From Raffaelea ambrosiae (taxonomy: Eukaryota > Ascomycota > Sordariomycetes > Ophiostomatales > Ophiostomataceae): DNA of 64,000 nt. Under the pieces are notes generated by a model. The model did not search any database. It was not told where the DNA came from and worked only from the letters and a program-made list of their open reading frames with translations. Each line of letters opens with the position of its first letter. The stretch's first letter is position 1. Shown piece by piece: positions 55,393-64,000 of the stretch. The position numbers and the translations under genes are program-made. Location: assembly GCA_002778195.1 (NCBI GenBank), contig PCDI01000007.1, positions 1,971,337-2,035,336 of the forward strand, written 5' to 3'.

Positions 55393-57550
55393 ATGTACGA
55401 GTAGTTATGATATGCTCCTGGGGCTTGGTGTCTGGCAGCCGGCTGTGCCATGCTCATCCTCGTGTGTAACTAAGATACTCGCACCGTCGGACAGGAGGCC
55501 AGTCTTGTGCGGGGTGTGTTTCGGCATGTTCTGCTTCGTGAGACAAATCCAGGAGCTCCGCATCTCGGACATCGTCGCTTCTGTCCTCGTAGACCTCTGT
55601 GCGGCCCCCGACGCCGGCTATGCCCCAGCGAAGACTGCAGGTTCAAGCGAGCCCCCACGCAAGACAATGGTCCGCGCCAGCGTCCAGCGAGTGGGATTTA
55701 ACTAGCAGGCAATAATAGCCTAAGATACCATTGCTAGTAGCTGCAAAATTCGCAAGTCCGCATTCCATCTGCATGGCAGTGGACTGTCCGTGTAACACTT
55801 TCTAGGGTTGTTTCGTCTGTGGATGGGACGGGCGACAAACAGGGTAACCATCGGCGAAATGCGCCAGGCCCAATGCTCTGGGCACCTCGATTTGCTGCGT
55901 CCTTGGTTTTCCATTTGTCGCGGTGCTCAAGATGGAAACCCTTCACCGTGACAAGAAATGCAGACCCCGCTAGCCAGCGCGAGAAATGCCCGTACTCGCC
56001 ATACATGGTCTGTAGACGATTGGTGGTCGACCGTCTATTCCAGTTGGTGATACTTGACCATGATGGCAACTGTGATGGATCAGACCCAATATCCCAAGAT
56101 GGTGGCACTCCGTCTGTTTGCTCTGCTGGCAGTCTACCCTGTGCCGTGTCTTCTCGGTGTGCTGGGACTTCTCGTTCGCTCCTTCCACAGCCTGCCTTCC
56201 CCACACTTGTCGGGCTTCAGAGCTCCACCCCTGTAAGATACCTTCTGACATACGAGTATGTGTCGGTACCCCGACTACAGCGGGCGCCGGTCACTGGATG
56301 GGGACACATACTATGTAAAAGCCCACCCAAAGCAAAACAACTCAAGATACTAAGTATGTATCTCACTATGTACAGAGCCACAAGCTGCCCCACCAGGGGC
56401 TGGCCACCGCCCAATGGCTGGCCCTGTCTTGGTGAGCTCTTTCGGTTTCCTGGGTCGCGGTCGTTCTTTCCGTCCCATTCTTTCCACCAAACAGAGGCCA
56501 GAATTCCAATCTCCTGGTTTTCTTAGTGTCTCCTCTTCTCAGTCCCAGTTTTGCCTCATTTTCTACTTGGAGGGCATGTATCCGCCCCATCGTTCCCTGC
56601 TGTACCCGCACCCGAATTGGCCTGGCTGCGGGATATCGCGCATTGTGTCGTGCCTGGCAGTCTGTTCTGGGTTGTCAGGCCTGCGGTCGGGCGTCTACCC
56701 AACCCACCAGTGTCATGGTTGCAGACATATGTGCCGTTGTGATTACCAAACCAGGGACAGCCCCCAACTGTCTGGGCCGCCCAGGCCCTCTCTTCTCACC
56801 GACCCGGCAGATGCAAATAAGCACGCGAGGCAAACAGGATTAAAACAGAACTGGCCAAGAGCGGCAAGTCCACTCGTCTTGTGGCAGAATATATAAATGT
56901 GGCTGCCGTGTACATGTGCCGCCTGGGGCCAGCCAGCCAGGGATATCTTGCCACCGGATCTACTCGTACTCCATGTATGATTGTGTGACGCCCATCTTAA
57001 CGGTTAATTTTTATTTTTTCTTCTCTTAGCGACGCCTAGCTTCCAACTGGTCTTGTTCCCGGACCCTTACTGGTGTATTATTTCACCAGGGGTCCTCGCT
57101 ATTAAATCAGCCGAAATCGCAAGCTTTTTTTTAACTTTTTGCTTCTTTTACCTCCTTTGCCTCCTTTGCATTTTTACTTGCCTTTCTTTCCTTGCTTTTC
57201 TCAATTCTCTTGTTGAATCCCTTTGGTCCCCCTCGACTCTCTTGGCTCCTCTTTGTGAATTGAGCCTCCATTCCACTGCATAATTGTACCCATTAGTCGC
57301 ATCTGTTGCGGGCGACAGCTCCTTTCCGACTTACATCCACACCGCCCTCCTTTTTTGGTCCGACTAATGCTGCACGATTGCAACAACTTGACTTACACGA
57401 AATCTGCGCCCGCGGATCCTAGCACGAGACCGTCAGAGCGAGCTTTGCGAGAAGACACAACGCCACGGAAGTACATGACGCATGATCATTCTGTTTGACA
57501 AGGAATCTAGGACAGGCTACTAGTGGACGATAGCCATTTTTGCAATAGAA

Positions 57551-57574
57551 CAAACAAACAAACAAACAAACAAA
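57551..57574 (+). repeat. (CAAA)6 microsatellite in the gluconokinase leader
   Basis: Six perfect CAAA units end 5 nt before the gluconokinase ATG at 57580. Such an unstructured A-rich leader right before a start codon generally favours translation initiation in fungi. Length may vary between strains. Confidence 0.85.
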
Positions 57575-57579
57575 CAGCG

Positions 57580-58378
57580 ATGTCACAGCAAACAGCAGCC
57601 GCCATGCCGCAACCAGAAACAGCTCCCTCCTACGACTTCGAGACTGCTTCTAGCAGTCGGTTACGAACGGCAAACGGCACAACGATCCAACCTGTAGTGA
57701 AAAACACATCGGCTGCTACAAATGGAGCCAAGCCCCCCAGCGACTACCACATCTGGATGGTGACAGGGCCGGCTGGTTGCGGAAAGAGCACCATCGCCAA
57801 GTACCTGGCCACAAGCTTGAATCTTCCATACGTGGAGGGTGACGAGGTAAGAGTACTCCCTATCGTGGCCAACCAACAAGGTGGCTGCTTTGCCATTCCA
57901 GCTTTTCTTCCCCTTACTCATACGGGTACTCCAGTTCCACCCACAAGCCAACATTGAAAAGATGAGCGCCGGCATCCCGCTGAACGACGCCGATCGCTGG
58001 GACTGGCTGGTTGCCCTGCGCGAGGAGTCCATGCGCCAGATCGCGCTTGGCCACGAGCAGGTCGTGCTGACCTGCTCGGCCCTCAAGCGCAAGTACCGCG
58101 ACGTCATCCGTGTTGCGCCCTACTTCCACCAGGGTGTGCACCTGCACTTCATCTTCCTAATTGCCGACGAGAATACTCTCCTGCAGCGCGTGGCCGGCCG
58201 CAAGGATCACTACATGGGTCCTGGCATGGTGCAGAGCCAGCTGGACATCCTGGAGTCTCCTGCTGCGGACGAGACCGACGTTATGACCATCGATGTTGGC
58301 CGATCGGTGGAGGAGATTAAGGCTGACGTGCTGAAGCGGGTGCACAAAGCTGTGGAATTGACCAAGAACAAGGCGTGA
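57580..58378 (+). CDS. Gluconokinase (gluconate 6-kinase)
   Basis: Two exons (57580-57846, 57935-58378; 88 nt GT-AG intron) give 236 residues. It phosphorylates D-gluconate with ATP to 6-phosphogluconate, feeding the pentose phosphate path. A Gln/Ala/Ser-rich tail of about 60 residues precedes the kinase. Walker A GPAGCGKS lies at about 63-70, followed by TIAKYLATSLNLPYVEGDE joined across the intron to FHPQANIEKMSAGIPLND, the gluconate-binding DxxFHP-type block. Further conserved blocks are DRWDWLVAL, VVLTCSALKRKYRDVIR and the lid RKDHYMGPGMVQSQLDILE. The start is placed at the ATG following the CAAA repeat; an in-frame upstream extension begins only at GTG. Confidence 0.93.
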
Positions 58379-58842
58379 ATATCATTATTCACTGTGCGGA
58401 ACAATACCAGCATTTGATTTTTGGGCGAATTTATGACGGCCAAAGTAACGGAGGAGATACATTTGATTTACGGCACCCAATGTGGTGGAAGACGGTGTTC
58501 GGATATCCCATGGATGGCTACACGTGAACATGCTTTTCTTTTTTTTTCTGTGCTTCATCTTGGGCGAGCAAAAAAAACATCTATAAGCGTTTGTATTTTG
58601 GGTTACTAACTACTTCATATGCTCAGTTGGGAATCGGACTCTTGTTTTCGAAAATAAATGTGTTACTGGTTGCGGTCAAGATCGCTTTGGTGAATCAGAA
58701 GGCAAGTATAACAAATCGATGTTTATAACAACTAACAAAATTCTGTATTAAGCAAAATCTAGTGTGACCTGGCTCTAGCGAACAACCTCTCTCCCACAAT
58801 TTCCTTCTACACCTGTGTCTATGAAACTAAAGCGCCCCATTC
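58379..58842. other. Convergent spacer gluconokinase / BCKDH E2
   Basis: 464 bp AT-rich DNA between facing stops; presumably 3' UTRs. No gene is seen. Confidence 0.45.
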
Positions 58843-60513
58843 TCACCGCAGCTGCACCGCCATCATATCCGGCTTCTCTACCAGCTGCCGGATAACTTCC
58901 ACGGCTCGGGCCGCCGTTGCACCGTCGACTACCCGATGATCAGCACTGAAGCTGAAGTGGCATATGTGCCGCTTGACTATGCGCTGGCCGGCCATCCCCA
59001 CACCCTCATCTACATCCTGAGCAAAGGCAGGCACCGTCCGTACCCGGCCAATACCCAAAATTGCTACCTCCTTCTCGACAATCACCGGGCTCAGGTATGT
59101 GCCGCCAACATTCCCAATGTTAGACACCGTGATCGTGCCACCCTGGAGGTCCACGGGAGTTAGACGTCCAGCTTCGGCCAGCCTCTGCAAACGCACCAAC
59201 TCAGCGGAAATAGACAGCACACTGCGCGCGTTCACATTGCGGATCACCGGTACTATAAGCCCACTGGGTGTGTCCATGGCCACGCCAATGTTGTGCTGGG
59301 TGCGGTACACGATGTTGGGCTTGTCTACCTGACCGGAGGCAGCTTGTGGAACGTCCACACGTGCGTTCAAGACCGGATGCTGGATCAGGGCAATCGACAA
59401 CGCTTTAATGACGAATGGCAGATACGACAGCTTGGCGACGGTACCATCTCCGGACGCGCCGCGAGCCAGCGTCGCATTCACGCGCTTGCGCAGGTCAAAC
59501 AGCCGTGTGAAATCAATTTCGTCCGCGTAGAGAAAATGTGGGATGGCCAACGACCGGGTCATGGACTTAAACATCTGTAGCTGAGTGCCAGACAGAGGCA
59601 CAGATGTCTCTTGCTGTGGAGCATTTTCTGTTTGGGCCGATGCTGGTATGGATGGACGCGACGTGGAGCCTTGGTTCTGCGTTAATGTTTCCGCTGCGCG
59701 TTTGCGTTCTTCGGAAAAATGATAGAGATCTTCCTTTGTCACTCGTCCATCCTTGCCCGTGCCGTCTACTTGCGTAATGTCCACACTAAGCTCTTTAGAC
59801 AGGTGTCGGACAGCCGGTGTGGCCAGAGAGGAGCCAGAGAACTTTCCTTTCGGTGGCGGTGTCTGTAAAAGAATTCCTGGAGCTGCAGCGTTCGGCTGTC
59901 CTGTTGGAGTTTGAGGCTGCTGTGCAATAGTTGATCCAGGTGTCGACCCGTCGCGTGGTTCTTTTGTCTCGGGTGTAGTGGTCTCGTCTGCCTCTTTGGG
60001 CTGTTCCTTGGGTGCCGCCGGGGTGCTGTTCACGTCCTCTGGGATGTCGATGTCCACGAATGGCTTCCCAACCTTGGCCATCTCCCCAGCCTCGTAGTGC
60101 AGCTTCTTGATCACACCGGCAAATCGGCTGGTGATCTCGACCGATGCCTTATCGCTCTGCACCTCGCACAAAGGCGAGAACTCTTCGACCCGGGCGCCGG
60201 GCTCAACGAACCATTGGATGATCTCGCACTCAACAATGCCTGCGAAATAATTATGTCAGTGGGGAGAAAACGCAACTTGCCCGGATCGAGGTGATGACTT
60301 GCCTTCACCGATGTCTGCCAGCAGTACGGGCTTCACCAGCTGCAGACGCCCGGACGCATGAAAGCTTCTCTGCTGGCTTAATGATTGGGATCGGGATACT
60401 GCATGCTGCCTGAGCGATGCTGACATCCCCAGAACAGCCGCCGCTGTAATTCCCCTGCCATCTGCCAGCCGACCAACTGGTCGGAAAATGCGGCAGCTCC
60501 TTTGAAGAAACAT
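58843..60513 (-). CDS. Lipoamide acyltransferase (E2) of branched-chain alpha-keto acid dehydrogenase, mitochondrial
   Basis: Two exons (60513-60303, 60239-58843) give 535 residues. E2 transfers branched acyl groups from lipoate to CoA in valine/leucine/isoleucine catabolism. The N-terminus MFLQRSCRIFRPVGRLADGR is a mitochondrial presequence, followed by RSFHASGRLQ near its end. The lipoyl domain spans about 60-140, with the lipoylated Lys in VQSDKASVEI. A Pro/Thr-rich linker leads to the E3-binding domain (ATPAVRHLSKELSVDI, GKDGRVTKEDLYHF; about 220-260). The catalytic domain follows, with HRVVDGATAAR near the C-terminus. The lipoyl start LVKPVLLADIGEGIVECEII and QWFVEPG favour BCKDH over PDH or KGDH E2. 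The single intron (60302-60240) is GC-AG with donor GCAAGT. Confidence 0.9.
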
Positions 60514-61112
60514 GGCGGCTGTTAGGAGTCAATAGATTGCCAGATCGTGACTGCCGGGCCAAGAAACGCACACGATGCCTTTTTTGTTTCTTGCTCACTC
60601 GATATGGCCGCTCCAAAGTCGAGGCCAGACCCTCATCTGCGACGGCTAGGGCGAGGGGAGAATCTACCTTGGCTCGGGGCGGCTTATGTTCATCCCATTT
60701 CTCTGGAGAGTGCGGAGGGAAATGATGTCCAGGCTTAAGCCGAGACAGACCCGGGGGATGCGCCGTAGATAGCCGATCCTCTTTTCAGTGGACCGTCAGG
60801 AAGAAACGCCCTGGAGAGTCTGGGGACTCCGCCAAAACCCCCCAGCTAACTAACTACTTTACGCCCCAACGGCGCGAACCAGCGCGAAAAAAAAATAAAA
60901 TAAAATAAAAAGCGGTGGCACACTCCGGCAGAATAACTTTATTTTCAACCCATAGGCGCAAGCGATTGTAAGATAGCATTTGACCGCGATACACGCCCTG
61001 CCATTCCTGCTGCTAGTGTTTGGACACAACCTCGGGGCTCTACGACGATACGGTCAGACCCTGACTGCTTCCCCGTTTGCCAAAATTGCTCATTCTGTCG
61101 CAGTTATTGCCC
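60514..61112. promoter_or_regulatory. Divergent promoter BCKDH E2 / ATP10
   Basis: 599 bp between two outward-transcribed genes for mitochondrial proteins. An AAAATAAAATAAAAT-type A/T patch lies at about 60888-60912. No binding site is assigned. Confidence 0.4.
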
Positions 61113-62344
61113 ATGGCGAGCCGACGGGCCGCCCTTGCGGCTTTTTCGAGAGGCCAAGCTGCTGCCAGCTGGCCATCGATCTCGTCTCCTCTCATCCCCC
61201 CCTTGCTACTGGACGAGGCTACTTCTAACGGAGTTGCGCATTGTGTCCGGTGCCACTGGCGTTATTTCAGTGCCTCACATACTCGTCACTATGCCGAGCC
61301 GGTTCCAAAGAAGGCGCCAGCCAAAGGAGCAAGTCCCGAGACACCACAACCACTGCCAGATCCCCTTGCCAATGCACCACGATCCTATGGCAAGCGTACC
61401 GAGGAGTTCACGCCGACACCCTTATCGCGGCCCATTGGCATGCCGCTACCGCCCCTAGCAGGCGAGAATAGTGGCATTGATACGCGCACCGTAAAGCAGC
61501 GCCGCGATGACTTTGTCGATTATGACAAACACTTGGCACGGCGGCAGGAATTGTAAGCAACTGGCTGTGGCGGAATTGAAGATAGGAAGAGCTAGACAAG
61601 GACCATGCATTTCATTCCGAGCAACCATTGACCCAACATAGAAAGAACAAGATTGTCAAGCCGTACTTCCGCGACTGGTCCAACCTGCAATTCCACAAGG
61701 GCAAGACTTTCATTGCCCCTCCCCGTCTCTTCCGAGGCGACCTGTCGCTCTATTTCCCGAACCTTGTGGGCCACCGCCTGCTCGCTGCCGACTCAAATGC
61801 TGCATCCGAGCTGTCTGACACCACTCCGATGATCGAAAGCCATGCCGCGACCATTGTGACGCTGTTCAGCAGCCTCTGGGCCGAGAACCAAGTACGCAGC
61901 TTTGTGTCTCTAGAAGCCAACCCAGCAGTCGCAGAGCTCTTGTCTGGTCCGGAAGGCACAGCTAGCGGTGGTGCCCAACTCGTACAAGTCAATATTGAAG
62001 AGAACGCTATGCGCGCGTGGCTGGTGCGCCGGTTCCGCGGATCTCTGCGCCGGCGCATTGACAGGCGCGACTGGGAACGGTACCTGCTTGTCACAAAGGG
62101 CATCACCGACGACATCCGTGACAGTATCGGGTTGCTCAACAGCAAGGTGGGCTATGTCTACTTGGTAGACCGACACTGCCGCATTCGGTGGGCCGGCAGT
62201 GGCCCCAGCGAGCCAGCCGAACGTCAGAGCCTTGTTAAGGGCGTGAGGCGACTGCTGGCTGAGGCCAAGGAGGAAGACCAACAATTGCGTCTGGAACCGA
62301 CATCGATGGTAACACGGGAGAGGCAAGCACGAAGCACACCATAA
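61113..62344 (+). CDS. ATP10: Mitochondrial ATP synthase assembly factor Atp10
   Basis: Two exons (61113-61552, 61642-62344; 89 nt intron, donor GTAAGC, acceptor CATAG) give 380 residues. Atp10 is an inner-membrane chaperone of Fo subunit 6. The presequence MASRRAALAAFSRGQAAAS is Arg/Ala/Ser-rich. Conserved text includes RPIGMPLPPLAGENSGIDTR, KPYFRDWSNLQFHKGKTFIA, APPRLFRGDLSLYFPNLVG, VTLFSSLWAENQVRSFV, RYLLVTKGITDDIRDSIG and VGYVYLVDRHCRIRWAGSG. ATG 61113 is the first ATG; the longer frame to 61077 starts only with TTG. Adjacent ATP10 and BCKDH E2 share a promoter; GOS1 converges from the right. Confidence 0.93.
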
Positions 62345-62828
62345 ACTTATATTTTCAACGAGACAAGTATACAATGAACGCTTCCATTAGAAATCCTCCC
62401 TTTCATCCTTCCTTATCAAAGCAACAACTAGTTCCCACTCATCAGCTCAGCCCCATCTTCCTATAGAAAAGATACCCTGCACCACCAAAAGGATAGATTG
62501 CTATATAGTATACAACAACGGCAAACTAAAAAGAGAAGTAACCGCATTCAATTCGAGATAGGTCAGTCACCTGTTTCCCCTTCCAACGCCAAAGCAATCC
62601 CAAAGTCTCAATCGCCAGTTGCTGAACGGTGTGCGTGTGTGCGTGCGCGGGCGCGAGCGTACATTGTACAACAAACCCGAAATGCCGTGCATGTACGTAT
62701 TCATGAAATAAATGAAATGACAAAGTAAATAAAGAACAGAAAGGCAAATGGGGCGCTTTTCTGGCGTAAGGCAGAGACGAGAATTGGTCATCCTCTAAAT
62801 GCCGTGCTTTGTCTGGGAAATGCTACCC
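62345..62828. other. Convergent spacer ATP10 / GOS1
   Basis: 484 bp of AT-rich 3' flanking DNA. A GTGTGCGTGTGTGCGTGCG-like dinucleotide patch occurs at about 62631-62652. No gene is seen. Confidence 0.45.
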
Positions 62829-63700
62829 TCAGACAAACAGCCAGAAGACGAAGAAGCAAAGGGCAATGAACGACCCCATGATGATGCCGTCCCGGCGTTT
62901 CTTGGACGAGATACGCCCAATCAGCGTGTTGATGCCAGGCACCTGGCTAGCTGCCATCGTGATTCGTCGGTTAATGTTGGTCAGCGTCTCTCGCTGCAAA
63001 GCAAAGCTCTCATTGACCGCATACGCCTGGCTCAGAACACTGTCGACCATGTTGTGGCTGTTGTCAATGTGCCCCCGCTCGCCTAACATGTACTCTGCCT
63101 CGGCCGCCTCAGGATCGACTTCGCCTTCCCGGCCTGAGCCTGCACGATACGCATCGATGTCGTCTCGGACATGCGCGAGGAGGTTCGCCCGATCACGCGC
63201 CTGGTTGAGCTGGCCCTTGAGTCGTGCCAGGTCCTTTCGATGCTCTGTCAGCTTTTCGCGAAGCAGAGCGAGGTTGTTTTGCTTGACGGCCGAGGAGGTG
63301 AGGGACGGGTCGGAGTCGAGCAGCCGCGAGAGTTGGCGGATGATGCCGTCTCTCTACAGCGATGGTGTTAGCTGGGTCAGAGAGTCAATAGCTTATGGAG
63401 CATGTCGCTACAGAGACGTACCTTCTCTAGTATTTCTTGGAGCTTCGTTTCCGTTTGCACTTCTTGTTCACCTGGTTTCACAGGTATGGATGATGCCGTC
63501 GAGAACTGGGAGTATGTGTGCAGCAGACTCTCGGTCTAGGGAGCCTCATGTTAGCTTCATCCAAGCACGTACATAGAGATGTTAAAGCTTGGTTGTTCAG
63601 CAGTGCAGCAAAGCTTCGTGTAGAATAGACGGACCTGGCTCTCAAGGGATCGCACTTGTTGCCGGAGCTGGGTCCAGCCCGAGTTTCCGGCGGCAGCCAT
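62829..63700 (-). CDS. GOS1: Golgi v-SNARE Gos1 (GOSR1/GS28)
   Basis: Three exons (63700-63635, 63535-63422, 63353-62829) give 234 residues. Gos1 is the Qb-SNARE of intra-Golgi traffic. The N-terminus MAAAGNSGWTQLRQQVRSLE is the family start, followed by TESLLHTYSQFSTASS and helical QLSRLLDSDPSLTSSAVKQN and RHRxxL-like LTEHRKDLARLKGQL. The SNARE motif (about 150-210) has the central Gln layer within LALQRETLT-like SFALQRETLTNINRRI and ends GINTLIGRISSKKRRD. A C-terminal anchor follows (GIIMGSFIALCFFVFWLFV). Intron 1 uses a less usual donor GTCCGT. No other anomaly. Confidence 0.95.
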
Positions 63701-64000
63701 AGATGTGAGAGGCAGGCTGGTGAAATCAGCTATCTCAAACAGCCAGCTTTGTTAAAAAAAAGTTGCAGCCAACAGAACGATGTAAGTGTCTCGTGAATAT
63801 CCGATAACCGATGTGTCGAGTCTGATGTTTGTTTGCCGCTCACAGGGGCCGTATTCTAAATGCGACGTTCCAGGTCACCGTTTAGGCCGAAGACCCCCGA
63901 CATATGCTGGCGCCACATGCATGATGCATTTGCCTGTGGCGGTGCCGCATTTGACGCCATGTCTGTTGGTTTCGGCGTTTTGCTATTCCTTGTTCCGAGA
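63701..64000. other. Right edge, GOS1 promoter
   Basis: About 300 bp upstream of GOS1. Two overlapping plus-strand frames starting at ATGs near 63918-63923 stay open to the window edge, too short to judge. The word ATGCATGATGCAT there is a near-palindrome. Confidence 0.35.

Larger units (their letters stand above)
53820..57579. other. Largest intergenic stretch (3.8 kb)
   Basis: Divergent region between the ubiquitin-like locus and gluconokinase. I read both strands and found no conserved motif. Frames of 150-235 codons (54379-54906 plus, 55819-56526 plus, 56204-55734 minus) overlap on opposite strands and have implausible Cys/Ser/Arg-rich composition. A C/T tract lies at 55370-55392. The last 500 nt before 57580 are pyrimidine-rich and then CAAA-rich, a probable promoter and leader. 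Confidence 0.4.

Noticed and set aside
55734..56526. Overlapping 156- and 235-codon frames on opposite strands
   Set aside because: Both have improbable composition and no motif; mutual overlap argues for chance openness in GC-rich DNA.
63918..64000. Open plus-strand frames running off the right edge
   Set aside because: Under 30 codons, two frames open at once; the evidence is insufficient.

Overview
The window is nuclear DNA of a filamentous ascomycete (Pezizomycotina, probably a Sordariomycete; this is judged from protein resemblance, not computed). Short GT-AG introns with CTAAC-like branch sites, housekeeping genes on both strands with no operons, and long T/C-rich leaders all point that way. 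I support 23 protein-coding loci (one apparently broken), one intronic snoRNA and one weak small-gene candidate. I see no rRNA, tRNA, CRISPR array or recognisable transposon.

Layout. 1-8 kb: a ZIP metal transporter (+), GMP synthase (-) and NIP7 (+), the last two sharing a 274 bp promoter. 8-21 kb: a DUF2417 membrane protein (+), a LIM-RhoGAP (+) and an SLC26/STAS/cyclic-nucleotide-domain transporter of the Vsb1 type (-). 23-33 kb: GINS subunit PSF1 (-), translation factor eEF1B beta (-) carrying a U18/snR18-type C/D snoRNA in its second intron, mitochondrial Hsp78 (+), ARF1 (-) and the p24 cargo receptor EMP24 (+). 34-43 kb: a DUF3405 membrane protein (-), a DUF5519 'luciferase domain' protein (+) and the splicing factor CUS2/Tat-SF1 (-). 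43-54 kb: RPN13 (-), RPL6 (+), dipeptidyl peptidase III with a possible mitochondrial leader (-), a GH3 beta-glucosidase-like enzyme (-) and a ubiquitin-like-domain gene with three lesions (-). 57-64 kb: gluconokinase (+), the E2 subunit of branched-chain keto-acid dehydrogenase (-), ATP10 (+) and GOS1 (-).

The genes do not form one pathway. Loose themes are ribosome and translation (NIP7, RPL6, eEF1B beta, snR18), mitochondrial proteins (Hsp78, BCKDH E2, ATP10), early secretory traffic (ARF1, EMP24, GOS1) and proteostasis (RPN13, DPP3, Hsp78).

The outstanding anomaly is GMP synthase. Conserved protein blocks can be followed through 24 exons (23 introns, including coding exons of 9, 12, 13 and 15 nt), and the exons sum exactly to 542 codons plus stop. 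The other 22 loci together carry about 39 introns by my exon models. One GMP synthase intron splits the codon of the catalytic cysteine, and the first intron appears to lack an AG acceptor. Further splicing oddities are two GC-AG introns (Vsb1-like gene, BCKDH E2) and a GAG acceptor in RPN13. All exon models were built by eye from splice signals, reading phase and remembered family conservation; none was confirmed with transcripts or database searches.
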